From assembly GCF_044359855.1 (NCBI RefSeq), contig NZ_CP132291.1, positions 3,782,001 to 3,846,000 of the forward strand: a stretch of 64,000 bases of DNA, in the 5' to 3' direction. Positions 32,989 to 41,936 of this stretch are shown piece after piece. The notes beneath the pieces were generated by a model that saw only the letters and a list, made by a program, of their open reading frames with translations, was not told where the DNA came from and made no database searches. Source of the DNA: Rummeliibacillus pycnus_A. GTDB taxonomy: Bacteria; Bacillota; Bacilli; Bacillales_A; Planococcaceae. A program made the position numbers and the translations under genes. Numbering within the stretch: position 1 is the stretch's first letter; every line of letters starts with the position of its first letter.

Positions 32989-33594
32989 TTATGGTAGCAA
33001 TTGTGTGATTGCTTTTAAATAATCTAGTCTTGGGACATAGGCAGGTTGAATCTCAATTGCCTGTCCCTCAAACTCACTTAGCGGAATAGACTTTCTTCCA
33101 CCCTTTAACATTCTATCCCATGCTGATAACAGCATTTCTAAAGGTACTACAAAATAGCGTTCAAGGGAAGAAAATCGCACTAACAAAAAACAGATTCCCT
33201 TCTGTCTAGCCGAAGCCTCCATATGAGAGACCTGGTGAGGGTGAACATTTTTCAAAGGAAATGATGTTTTATTTTCTGTTTCTTTAGCATCGAAATCAAT
33301 GTAGTAACCTTTATATACACCATTGTAGTCGGTTGTAGATGGCGTTCGGAAATATGCCTCACGAATAACGGCAGCACTTCTTGATGGGTACTCCACTTTG
33401 ACGATTTGTATTGGAACAGGTTTCTTATGAATTACTGCAATGTGCCGTTGTAAGTAAAATTCATTCGTTTCATCTATCTCTTCCTCTAGAGTTTTCCCAC
33501 GATTACTATAAGATAAATCTTTCTTTTTCAAAAGATTTGATTCTTGTTTTGATGTGGGCGTGTATTTTTTTCCATTGGGATATCGAATAGTCAT
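32989..33594 (-). CDS. recU: Holliday junction resolvase RecU
   Basis: A 201-residue endonuclease-fold protein resolving four-way junctions in recombination and chromosome segregation. RGKTLEEEIDETNEFYLQRHIAVIHKKPVPIQIV, TDYNGVYKGYYIDFDAKET (metal-binding Asp/Glu-x-Lys) and PLKNVHPHQVSHM are conserved RecU blocks. RBS GAGGTG. It precedes ponA by 35 bp, the arrangement of B. subtilis recU-ponA. Confidence 0.96.
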   Translation of the reverse strand: MTIRYPNGKKYTPTSKQESNLLKKKDLSYSNRGKTLEEEIDETNEFYLQRHIAVIHKKPVPIQIVKVEYPSRSAAVIREAYFRTPSTTDYNGVYKGYYIDFDAKETENKTSFPLKNVHPHQVSHMEASARQKGICFLLVRFSSLERYFVVPLEMLLSAWDRMLKGGRKSIPLSEFEGQAIEIQPAYVPRLDYLKAITQLLP

Positions 33595-33769
33595 AATAAC
33601 ACCTCATCTGCATTCTATAATACCATAAATTAAGGTAGTTATTTGATGAGAAATTCATGAGAAATAAGCTGAAAAATAAAACTATTATCGTCGAATATGC
33701 ACTTGTTTTGTCCTCTACAAAGGAATTACTATTTCAGCCTTGAAAAGTTATAGCAGGAGGCGATACATT

Positions 33770-33946
33770 ATGCGAAAAATAAACAAGCTGATTACTTTAA
33801 TTGAGATGGTGGACGAACTTTTACAAAACAGAGTAAACCATGAAGAAGAAATGTATAACAAAACACTTGAAAAGAATATTACACATGTAGCAAACCGCCT
33901 TGATTTAATTGAACAACAAAAAGAATATTTGTTCGCTTTAAAGTAG
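33770..33946 (+). CDS. Small coiled-coil protein of unknown function
   Basis: A 58-residue protein starting at ATG 33770 behind AGGAGGCG. It looks all-helical and likely coiled coil (MVDELLQNRVNHEEEMYNKTLEK ... LDLIEQQKEYLFALK). It stands where B. subtilis has small ypp genes between recU and yppE; I do not recognise it as any one of them. Confidence 0.6.
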   Translation: MRKINKLITLIEMVDELLQNRVNHEEEMYNKTLEKNITHVANRLDLIEQQKEYLFALK

Positions 33947-34010
33947 TGAAATGATATCTTTTTTGATACACTAATACGTAAGAAGTAAATTGAAAATGGA
34001 GGTGTGTGTA

Positions 34011-34376
34011 ATGTTACAAATTTTAATAGATGAATTACTAGAAGAATGCAAAGAATGTTGGAAACGATTTTTGAAAATGAGAGAAACTGACACATCTCCT
34101 GATTTTTTTAATGATGTAAAACCGCATGCAGATTTGTACCACACAAAGCTTTTAACTTGGCAAAACGAAGTTGAAGCCTGGATAGATGCGAATAAGCCAA
34201 AGCATATGCATAAAATTCAAGTCCAAAATGCTGTAGAAGCAATGGATCAGTTTATAGTCCAATCATTTTATCAAAAAACGAGTAAAAAACGATTATTTCA
34301 ATCGATTCAATCGGTTACATACACATTAGAAACATTGCAACGTATTTTACAAAAGGATGAGTCAACTAATGAGTAA
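34011..34376 (+). CDS. yppE: YppE-like DUF1798 protein
   Basis: A 121-residue helical protein. ATG 34011 is set by GGAGGTG. LLEECKECWKRFLKMRET, DFFNDVKPHADLYHTKLLTWQ and the C-terminal helix fit the DUF1798/YppE family, a four-helix bundle of unknown function. Its 3' end overlaps the mrfA start by 8 bp. Confidence 0.75.
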   Translation: MLQILIDELLEECKECWKRFLKMRETDTSPDFFNDVKPHADLYHTKLLTWQNEVEAWIDANKPKHMHKIQVQNAVEAMDQFIVQSFYQKTSKKRLFQSIQSVTYTLETLQRILQKDESTNE

Positions 34377-36648
34377 AAGAAAATCTATTGAAGAATTACT
34401 GCAAGATTGGCAATCTAATCCTGAAATGCAAGACCGTGTTGAATATGTACATACGATTCCAGCTAAGCCACCTAAATTAGTTGATTTTCCAAATAATTTA
34501 CACCCTTCTCTTATTAAAGCATTACATAAAAGAGACATCGATCAACTGTACTCTCATCAAAGAGAAGCGTTTGAGTATGCTACAAATGGTCAATCATTTA
34601 CGGCAGTTACACCAACTGCTTCTGGTAAATCACTTTGTTATCATTTGCCCGTTCTGCAAGCTATAATGGAAAATAGTGCGTCTAGAGCAATATATTTATT
34701 CCCTACAAAGGCTTTAGCACAAGATCAAAAAAGCGATTTAAATAAGCTAATCGAGGATAGCGGAGAAGAAATTTTAAGCTATACATATGATGGCGATACT
34801 GCTCCTGGGATTCGGCAAAAAGTTCGTAAAGCAGGTCATATAGTGATGACTAATCCAGATATGTTGCATTCAGGAATACTGCCACATCATACAAAATGGG
34901 TTTCATTATTTGAAAATTTACAGTATATTGTCGTAGATGAACTGCATACGTATAAAGGAGTCTTTGGTTCACATGTAGCGCATGTACTTAGACGCCTTCT
35001 TAGAATTTGTCATTTTTATGGTAGCCATCCAGTCTTTATCTGTACATCAGCTACGATAAAAAATCCAAAAGAATTAGCAGAAAACCTAACAAATACAAAA
35101 CAACAATTAATCACTAATAACGGTGCACCAACTGGAAAGAAAACATTTCTATTTTATAACCCGCCAATAATCTACCCTGCTTTTGGTGTAAGAAGAAGTG
35201 CTATTTTAGAAGTACGGGACTTAGCAAGAGAGCTATATCATTCAAAAATCCAATCAATTATTTTTGCGAAAAGTAGAGTACGTGTTGAAATGCTCGTCAC
35301 CTATATGAAATCACTTACTACCAAGAAAATTCAGGATGAGACAATCCGTGGGTATCGAGGTGGCTATTTACCTTCTGAGCGTCGCGTTATTGAAAAAGGT
35401 TTACGAGATGGCACGATACAATGTGTTATTTCAACCAATGCGTTAGAATTGGGAGTTGATATTGGTCAATTGCAAGCATGTATCATGACGGGTTACCCAG
35501 GTAATATAGCAAGTGCATGGCAACAAGCAGGGCGAGCAGGAAGAAGACAAGATGATGCGCTAATTATTTACGTTGCTCAGTCCACTGCATTAGATCAATA
35601 TATTATCAAACATCCACAGTATCTATTTGAAAGTTCACCTGAAGAGGCACGAGTATACCCAGAAAATATGTTAATCCTTATGGACCATTTAAAATGCGCC
35701 TCGTTTGAATTGCCATTTAGGGTAGATGATAGTTATGCAGAATTTGAAGTACAAGATTTCTTAGAATATTTACAAGAAGAAGGCGTACTTTTAAAGACTT
35801 CAGATAAATGGCATTGGATGAGTGATAGTTTTCCAGCGCATGACATTAGTCTAAGATCAGCTTCTCAGGAAAATGTTGTAATTATCGATCAATCCATTCC
35901 AGCACATAGTAAAGTCATTGGTGAAATGGATCGCTATAGTGCATTAACATTACTTCATGAAGAAGCCATTTATTTACATCAAGGGACCCAGTTCCAAGTG
36001 GAAAAATTAGATTGGGAAGAAAAAAAGGCATATGTTCGAGAAGTAGATGTTGATTATTTTACAGATGCCAATTTAGCAGTAGAATTAAAAGTCATTAGTG
36101 AAGATAAAAGTAGAACAATTGGACATGGAGAGGTGGCGTTTGGAGATATCATGACACTCGCTACAGCTACCATTTTCAAGAAAATACGATTTGGGACACA
36201 TGACAATATCGGGAGTGGACCAATCCATTTGCCACCAGAAGAACTCCATACAAGTGGAACATGGCTATCATTCGACCAACCTGAACATTGGAAGGAAGAT
36301 GATTTAACAGGAGCAATGACAGGAGTTGCATACGCTATGAATAGTTTTATACCATTATTCATCCAAAGCGATCGTAGCGATGTTCATGTTGTGCCACAAG
36401 TGAAAGCAACACATTCAGAAAAACCTACGTTTTTTGTATATGATCGCTATCCAGGAGGTATTGGATTGAGCGAACGTGTATATGATTTATGGGAAGATTT
36501 ATTGCATCATGTCTATGAGCATATTGTTAATTGCCCGTGTCAAAAAGGATGCCCTTCATGTATAGGTGCACAAGACTTAAATAGTGACGAAAAAAAACAA
36601 GTATTAACTTTTTTGAAATCAATATTATTAGCAGAGTTGGATGATTAA
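34369..36648 (+). CDS. mrfA: DExH-box helicase MrfA (YprA)
   Basis: A 759-residue SF2 helicase (from ATG 34369, behind GGATGAG; an ATG at 34357 is possible). Motifs: TPTASGKSLCYHLPV (Walker A), VVDELHTYKG (DExH), CTSATI, then the helicase C-lobe with STNALELGVDIG and QQAGRAGRRQDD. The C-terminal DUF1998 region ends in NCPCQKGCPSCIG, a four-cysteine metal site. In B. subtilis MrfA works with the nuclease MrfB in UvrA-independent repair of mitomycin C adducts. The next gene is mrfB with no gap. Confidence 0.9.
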   Translation: MSKRKSIEELLQDWQSNPEMQDRVEYVHTIPAKPPKLVDFPNNLHPSLIKALHKRDIDQLYSHQREAFEYATNGQSFTAVTPTASGKSLCYHLPVLQAIMENSASRAIYLFPTKALAQDQKSDLNKLIEDSGEEILSYTYDGDTAPGIRQKVRKAGHIVMTNPDMLHSGILPHHTKWVSLFENLQYIVVDELHTYKGVFGSHVAHVLRRLLRICHFYGSHPVFICTSATIKNPKELAENLTNTKQQLITNNGAPTGKKTFLFYNPPIIYPAFGVRRSAILEVRDLARELYHSKIQSIIFAKSRVRVEMLVTYMKSLTTKKIQDETIRGYRGGYLPSERRVIEKGLRDGTIQCVISTNALELGVDIGQLQACIMTGYPGNIASAWQQAGRAGRRQDDALIIYVAQSTALDQYIIKHPQYLFESSPEEARVYPENMLILMDHLKCASFELPFRVDDSYAEFEVQDFLEYLQEEGVLLKTSDKWHWMSDSFPAHDISLRSASQENVVIIDQSIPAHSKVIGEMDRYSALTLLHEEAIYLHQGTQFQVEKLDWEEKKAYVREVDVDYFTDANLAVELKVISEDKSRTIGHGEVAFGDIMTLATATIFKKIRFGTHDNIGSGPIHLPPEELHTSGTWLSFDQPEHWKEDDLTGAMTGVAYAMNSFIPLFIQSDRSDVHVVPQVKATHSEKPTFFVYDRYPGGIGLSERVYDLWEDLLHHVYEHIVNCPCQKGCPSCIGAQDLNSDEKKQVLTFLKSILLAELDD

Positions 36649-37908
36649 ATGTCATATGAAAATAAAATTCTTCAAATGAAGAAGATGCTAAAAAAGGTAT
36701 CAAAAACTGAACAAGAGCAAAAAGAAGTGTTTAAAAAGCCAGCAGTGCCAGTATATGCAAAACAATGGGAACAAGTAGGATTGAAGAGAATTGATAACGA
36801 TTTTGGTACAGTCTTTTTACTTGAAAAGCATTATTCAGCTGAATATCAGCATGGGAATTTTCACTTAGGTGAACTGTATGATGCCTTTCAATTATGGGAA
36901 AGTACGAATCATCATCATCCTATTGCATTAACGGATGATGTCAATTTAGTGTTTTATGATACAGAGACTACTGGCTTAAAAGGTGTTGGTACGCAGATCT
37001 TTTTGAACGGTATATTAGAAGCCGAACAAGGTGGATTTGTATTAAAGCAATATGTATTAGCAGATCCTAGCCATGAAGTCGCGTTTTTATGGGAATCAAA
37101 ACTTTGGAAGGAAAATAAAACTATCGTTACGTATAATGGTAAAAGTTTCGATTGGCCTCAGTTACAAACGCGCTTTACTTTGCATAAAAAGGATTTACCT
37201 AAGCTACCTGAGCAGAAGCAAATCGACCTGTTGCATGGTTCAAAACGTATATGGAAAAATGACTTATCCCGAATGAAACTGTCACAAGTAGAAGAGGAAA
37301 AACTTGGATTCCGGCGTAAGGGAGATATACCAGGTTACCTTGCGCCTATTATCTATTTAGATGCAGTAAAAAGTGGCGATCCTAGAACATTGGTGAAAGT
37401 TCTTGAACACAATGAATATGATTTATTGTCTTTAATCACCTTATACATCCAGGCAACAAAATTATTATGTGATGGTATACAAGAAGAGTCTGCGACTACG
37501 TATACGAACATTGGAAAATGGTTTGGGGATTTATCTGATACTGCAAAAAGTGGGGAAATATTAGAAAAAGTAACACGTCAATATGATAGCAATGAGACAG
37601 GCTATGCATATTTTCATTTAGCGTTTCAACAAAAAAAGCAGCACGATTTTGAGCAGGCATATTATTCTTTTAATCAAGCAATCCCTTATATCGAAGAACG
37701 TCAGCAAATTATTGCTTATATAGAACTAGCTAAAATCGATGAACATCGTCATCAAAATTATGATAAGGCGCTTTTTTATACAAAACAAGCATATCAACTG
37801 GTAAAAGACAGTTTATTATGGGGAAAAGATCAGAAACAAAGAAAGTTAACCGAAATAGAGAAAAGATGTCTACGAAATGAAAAGAAAAAATTATTGCTTG
37901 GGAAATAA
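36649..37908 (+). CDS. mrfB: Exonuclease MrfB (YprB)
   Basis: A 419-residue protein with an RNase-H-fold DEDD exonuclease domain (VFYDTETTGLKGVGTQIF around residue 102, TYNGKSFDWPQLQTRF, HNEYDLLSLITLY) and a C-terminal helical TPR-like part (YFHLAFQQKKQHDFEQAYYSF). The ATG follows the mrfA stop directly, indicating coupling. Partner of MrfA in mitomycin repair in B. subtilis. Confidence 0.88.
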   Translation: MSYENKILQMKKMLKKVSKTEQEQKEVFKKPAVPVYAKQWEQVGLKRIDNDFGTVFLLEKHYSAEYQHGNFHLGELYDAFQLWESTNHHHPIALTDDVNLVFYDTETTGLKGVGTQIFLNGILEAEQGGFVLKQYVLADPSHEVAFLWESKLWKENKTIVTYNGKSFDWPQLQTRFTLHKKDLPKLPEQKQIDLLHGSKRIWKNDLSRMKLSQVEEEKLGFRRKGDIPGYLAPIIYLDAVKSGDPRTLVKVLEHNEYDLLSLITLYIQATKLLCDGIQEESATTYTNIGKWFGDLSDTAKSGEILEKVTRQYDSNETGYAYFHLAFQQKKQHDFEQAYYSFNQAIPYIEERQQIIAYIELAKIDEHRHQNYDKALFYTKQAYQLVKDSLLWGKDQKQRKLTEIEKRCLRNEKKKLLLGK

Positions 37909-37962
37909 TATGAATAATTTTGCTGAACACTGGAAGCAACTACGATAAACTTTGGGGAAATG

Positions 37963-37971
37963 TGCTATAAT
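37963..37971 (+). promoter_or_regulatory. Putative extended -10 promoter of gpsB
   Basis: TGC-TATAAT, an extended -10 element without a good -35, about 30 bp before the gpsB start. Confidence 0.4.
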
Positions 37972-38000
37972 TATAAGACCTACGTTTATATGGAAGGAAG

Positions 38001-38333
38001 ATGGATATGGACATTAAATTATCAGCTAAAACGATTTTAGATAAAGATTTTAAAACAGGTATTAGAGGATATAGTCAAGATGAAGTAGATCAATTTTTAG
38101 ATATCATCATACAAGACTATGAATCTTTTGAAAAAGTATTAGCAAAAAAACAAGAAGAAATAGAATTATTAAAAAATGAGTTAAAAACAGCACAATCACA
38201 AACAACAACATCATCATCAGAAGCAAGACGTCAAGTCCCTTCGCCAGCTTATGCTAACAATACAAATTTTGATATTTTAAAACGTATTGCTAATTTAGAG
38301 AAGCATGTATTCGGCGACAAGCTTTATGACTAA
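38001..38333 (+). CDS. gpsB: Cell-division adaptor GpsB
   Basis: A 110-residue DivIVA-like protein that recruits PBP1A between septum and side wall. KLSAKTILDKDFKTGIRGYSQDEVDQFLDIIIQDYE is the lipid/partner-binding N-domain; a coiled coil (residues 44-68), a Thr/Ser linker and the short trimerisation helix FDILKRIANLEKHVFG follow. Start ATG 38001 has GGAAGG; ATG 38007 is an alternative. Confidence 0.94.
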   Translation: MDMDIKLSAKTILDKDFKTGIRGYSQDEVDQFLDIIIQDYESFEKVLAKKQEEIELLKNELKTAQSQTTTSSSEARRQVPSPAYANNTNFDILKRIANLEKHVFGDKLYD

Positions 38334-38373
38334 ACCGTGTTTCACAATATTTTCACATTCAATAAGAAAACGC

Positions 38374-38402
38374 TTGAAATAGAAAAACATTAGAGATATA
38401 AT
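38374..38402 (+). promoter_or_regulatory. rnpB promoter
   Basis: TTGAAA at 38374-38379, 17-bp spacer, TATAAT at 38397-38402; start expected near 38410, where the P1 stem of RNase P RNA begins. Confidence 0.75.
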
Positions 38403-38410
38403 AGTCAAGT

Positions 38411-38817
38411 CATCATAAAAGAACAAGTAATCGCTGCAACGCTTGACGTTGTTGAGGAAAGTCCATGCTCGCACGGCTCTGAGATGACCGTAGTGTTCGT
38501 GCTTAGTGAATAAATAAGCTAAGGCAGTCTAATGGCTGACGGCGGGAGGAAAGCCTAAGTCCTTTTGGGATATGGTTGAAACTCTCTGAAAGTGCCACAG
38601 TGACGAAGCTGTTGCGGAAACGTAACAGGTGGAACGAGGTAAACCCCGCGAGTGAGCAACCCAAATTATGGTAGGGGCGTTCTCCTGAAGGAAATGAATG
38701 GATGGAGAGACGTAAGTATTTATACTTACGTAGATAGATGATTACTACCCAGTCGTACAAGGCGAAAGCCGTTATAGTACTTGGGCACAAAACATGGCTT
38801 ATGGTCTTTTAATGATG
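38411..38817 (+). ncRNA. rnpB: RNase P RNA, Bacillus (B) type
   Basis: Ribozyme that removes 5' leaders of tRNA precursors. The conserved core is plain: GTAATCGCTGC, GAGGAAAGTCCATGCTCGCAC, GGCTGACGGCGGGAGGAAAGC, GTGCCACAGTGACGAAG, GGTAAACCCC, TAGATAGATGATTACTACCC and ACAAAACATGGCTTA. Ends are set by the P1 stem: CATCATAAAAGA at 38411 pairs with TCTTTTAATGATG up to 38817. The gpsB-rnpB neighbourhood is standard in Bacillales. Confidence 0.97.
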
Positions 38818-38842
38818 CTAAACACTATAAACAAGATTAGTC

Positions 38843-38874
38843 AGGCTCTCCAGGAACTGGAGAGCCTTTCTTTT
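38843..38874 (+). terminator. rnpB terminator
   Basis: AGGCTCTCCAG-GAA-CTGGAGAGCCT, a perfect 11-bp stem with a 3-base loop and TTCTTTT tail. Confidence 0.9.
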
Positions 38875-38897
38875 AGGGATAAGGTGATAAAAATACT

Positions 38898-40634
38898 ATG
38901 ATGAAACAAGATCTTCAATTAACAATTAGTCAGGATAATATAACTAACAATTGTAAATACATAACACCTAAAATCCTCGATTCAATTTCTGAAGGAGTAA
39001 TGATTACTGACTTAAATAGTAGAATTGTAGAAGTGAATCCTGCTTTTGAATTCGTAACTGGCTATAAAAGAGAAGAAGTTTTAGGGAGAAAGCCAGATGT
39101 ACTACAGTCTGGTGTTCATAGAATAGAATTTTATAAACAAATGTGGAATAATCTCAGTCAAAAAGGTGAATGGCAAGGAGAAATATGGAATCGTCGAAAA
39201 ACAGGAGATGTATACCCTGAGTGGCTTAAAATATCAAAAGTTCTTAATAATGAGGGGAGTGTTATAGGGTATTGTGGGGTGTTTTCTGATTTATCAGAAG
39301 AAAAAACTTTTGAGAGTGAGCTGAAAAAACGTGCAATGACCGACTCCTTAACTGGAATTTCAAACCGTTTTGCTTATAGCGAACGTATGGATGTTTTATT
39401 GGATTCATCTAAAGGTCATAATTATCAACATGCAATTTTGTTTTTGGACTTAGATCGATTTAAACAAGTAAATGATACACTTGGCCATTCAGTTGGAGAT
39501 CAATTGCTTGTTGAAGTTACAAAACGAATACAAACATTGCTAAAAAACAAAGATATATTGGCACGCTACGGAGGTGATGAGTTTGTTATTACATTTACAG
39601 ATATCCATCACCCGCGTGATGCTGTCCATTTAAGTGAAAAGATTATTCATCTATTAGAAGAACCGTTCATCATAGAAGATCAAAAATTATATATCTCATC
39701 AAGTATTGGTATAAGCATATATCCGCATGATGGAGCAGAAACTGAGACGTTATTAAATAAAGCTGATAAAGCGATGTATTATGCAAAGGAAAATGGCAAA
39801 AACCAATTTGCGTTTTATTTTGATGATTTACAAACAGATGCCAAACGAGCATTACTTTTAGATAATGAGTTACGAAGAGCAATTGAGCAAAAAAGTTTTG
39901 AACTATACTACCAGCCGAAAGTAGATATTAAAAAACATCAAATCATTGGTGTTGAAGCACTCGTGAGATGGAACAATGAGAAACTTGGAAATGTATCACC
40001 AGCTGAATTTATACCATATGCTGAAGAAACTGGTTTAATTATTCCTATTAGTGAATGTATTATTGATCGTGCATGCCAAGACGCACATATACTAGCGAGA
40101 TCAGGTTTTAAGAATGTACCCATTGCAATAAATATATCAAGTATTCACTTCCATCAAAAAGGTTTTGTACATTCAATCGAACAAATATTTATAAAAAATA
40201 ATTTACCAGCACGCCAGTTTGAATTAGAACTAACGGAACGTACCATAATGAATAATGAAAGAGAAACCATTCGGAAATTAGTAAAATTAAAACAAATGGG
40301 ATTTAAGCTTTCAATCGATGATTTTGGTACAGGATATTCGTCACTTAGTTATTTGGTACAATTCCCATTAAACTTTTTGAAAATTGACCGGAGTTTCATT
40401 CAACAAATTTGCTCGTTAAATGATAATCAAGCTGTTGTCGATGCCATTATTCAAATGGCACACCGTTTGCATATGAAAGTCATTGCAGAGGGTGTTGAAC
40501 AGAGTGAACAAGTTAAATTGCTCGATAGTATGGATTGTGATATGATTCAAGGATATTACTATTCAAAACCGCTTCCATTAGATGAACTAATGGAATTCCT
40601 AGAATTTTGGGAATTGGAGTTAGAAGGGAAATAG
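38898..40634 (+). CDS. PAS-GGDEF-EAL signalling protein
   Basis: A 578-residue soluble protein of cyclic-di-GMP metabolism. PAS domain at about residues 25-135 (SEGVMITDLNSRIVEVNPAF, GYKREEVLGRKP, GYCGVFSDLSEEK); GGDEF domain with an intact active site in ARYGGDEFVI (near residue 226); EAL domain with YYQPKVDI, VEALVRWNN, ELTERTIM and SIDDFGTGYSSLSYL. Both catalytic sites look complete, so it could make and break c-di-GMP. No membrane segment. RBS AAGGTGA before ATG 38898. Signal sensed by the PAS domain unknown. Confidence 0.92.
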   Translation: MMKQDLQLTISQDNITNNCKYITPKILDSISEGVMITDLNSRIVEVNPAFEFVTGYKREEVLGRKPDVLQSGVHRIEFYKQMWNNLSQKGEWQGEIWNRRKTGDVYPEWLKISKVLNNEGSVIGYCGVFSDLSEEKTFESELKKRAMTDSLTGISNRFAYSERMDVLLDSSKGHNYQHAILFLDLDRFKQVNDTLGHSVGDQLLVEVTKRIQTLLKNKDILARYGGDEFVITFTDIHHPRDAVHLSEKIIHLLEEPFIIEDQKLYISSSIGISIYPHDGAETETLLNKADKAMYYAKENGKNQFAFYFDDLQTDAKRALLLDNELRRAIEQKSFELYYQPKVDIKKHQIIGVEALVRWNNEKLGNVSPAEFIPYAEETGLIIPISECIIDRACQDAHILARSGFKNVPIAINISSIHFHQKGFVHSIEQIFIKNNLPARQFELELTERTIMNNERETIRKLVKLKQMGFKLSIDDFGTGYSSLSYLVQFPLNFLKIDRSFIQQICSLNDNQAVVDAIIQMAHRLHMKVIAEGVEQSEQVKLLDSMDCDMIQGYYYSKPLPLDELMEFLEFWELELEGK

Positions 40635-40636
40635 GT

Positions 40637-41776
40637 ATGACGAAATTTCAATTAGTTGCCACAGCGGCAATGGGTTTAGAATCTATTGTAGCTGATGAAC
40701 TTAAAACTTTAGGATATACAACATCTACAGAGAACGGCAAAGTATATTTTGAAGGCGATGAAAAGGATATCGCAAAAACAAATTTATGGTTACGTGTAGC
40801 AGATCGTGTGAAAATCGTAGTAGGGAAATTTCCTGCCAAAACGTTTGAACAATTATTTGAAGGTGTTAAAGCAATCGAATGGGAAAAGTATTTACCGGTT
40901 GATGCTGAATTTCCTGTTTCAGGTAAATCAGTGAAATCCAAATTATTTAGTGTTCCTGATTGCCAAGCTATTACGAAAAAAGCAATTGTTGAGCGTATGA
41001 AATATTATTATAAACGACTTGGTTTCTTAGAAGAAACTGGTCCTAAATATAAGATTGAAGTTTCTATTTTAAAAGATGAAGCAATGTTGACTATTGATAC
41101 GAGTGGTACAGGCTTGCATAAGCGTGGTTATCGTTTGGATCAGGGGGAAGCACCATTAAAAGAAACATTGGCTGCTGCACTTGTTTATATTTCCAAATGG
41201 AATCCGAGTCGTCCATTCGTAGATCCTTTCTGTGGTTCAGGTACAATCGCCTTAGAGGCTGCAATGATTGGACAAAATATGGCTCCAGGATATAATCGTG
41301 ATTTTATTAGTGAAGCATGGCCATGGATGAAGCAAAAAATTTGGGATGAAGTTCGAATGGAAGTTGAAGATGTTGCAAATTATGATCAACCTCTTCAAAT
41401 TTTCGGATCAGATATAGATCATCGTATGGTGGAAATCGCTAAAACAAATGCCCGTGAAGCTGGGTTTGCTGATTTAATTTCTTGGAAACAAATGCAAGTA
41501 ACAGATTTTACAACGCATCTTACGGATGGGGTTATGATTGGAAACCCACCATATGGCGAACGTATCGGTGATAAAGAATTACTTGAGAAAATGATACATG
41601 ATATGGGTATCATGATGAATAAGTATCCATCCTGGTCAGTTTATATGTTATCATCGATGGAAAACTTTGAAGTGTTATATGGAAAAAAAGCAACAAAGAA
41701 ACGTAAACTATTTAATGGATTTATCAAAACAGATTATTATCAATTTTGGGGTAAACGTACACCAAAACAAGATTAA
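40637..41776 (+). CDS. THUMP-domain class I RNA methyltransferase (RlmL/YpsC-like)
   Basis: A 379-residue SAM-dependent methyltransferase. THUMP RNA-binding region in the first 160 residues, GTGLHKRGYR then PLKETLAAALVY, SAM-site VDPFCGSGTIALEAAMI and catalytic NPPYGER (N2-methylguanine type). Matches YpsC of B. subtilis, which resembles the N-terminal half of E. coli RlmL (23S rRNA m2G2445). ATG 40637 directly follows the c-di-GMP gene. Confidence 0.88.
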   Translation: MTKFQLVATAAMGLESIVADELKTLGYTTSTENGKVYFEGDEKDIAKTNLWLRVADRVKIVVGKFPAKTFEQLFEGVKAIEWEKYLPVDAEFPVSGKSVKSKLFSVPDCQAITKKAIVERMKYYYKRLGFLEETGPKYKIEVSILKDEAMLTIDTSGTGLHKRGYRLDQGEAPLKETLAAALVYISKWNPSRPFVDPFCGSGTIALEAAMIGQNMAPGYNRDFISEAWPWMKQKIWDEVRMEVEDVANYDQPLQIFGSDIDHRMVEIAKTNAREAGFADLISWKQMQVTDFTTHLTDGVMIGNPPYGERIGDKELLEKMIHDMGIMMNKYPSWSVYMLSSMENFEVLYGKKATKKRKLFNGFIKTDYYQFWGKRTPKQD

Positions 41777-41883
41777 TGATAAAAGATGAAAAATAAATTA
41801 CTATTTAATGTTGCAAAATCATATTTTATTATTACATGAACGTTTCTATAATATTGTAGACTTATTTTATGAATATGTAATTG

Positions 41884-41907
41884 ACGGGAGGGGGAGACCC
41901 CTTCCGT
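41884..41907 (+). promoter_or_regulatory. GC-rich GAGA-loop hairpin before the helicase gene
   Basis: ACGGGAGGGG-GAGA-CCCCTTCCGT: ten pairs (one G-U) closed by a GNRA-type tetraloop, 30 bp before the start of the helicase gene. There is no good T tract, so it is more likely an mRNA leader structure than a terminator. Confidence 0.5.
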
Positions 41908-41936
41908 TTCGTTGTCTGCACGAGAGGGGAATTTGA

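Noticed and set aside
38503..38790. 95-residue minus-strand frame
   Set aside because: Lies entirely inside RNase P RNA, antisense to it.
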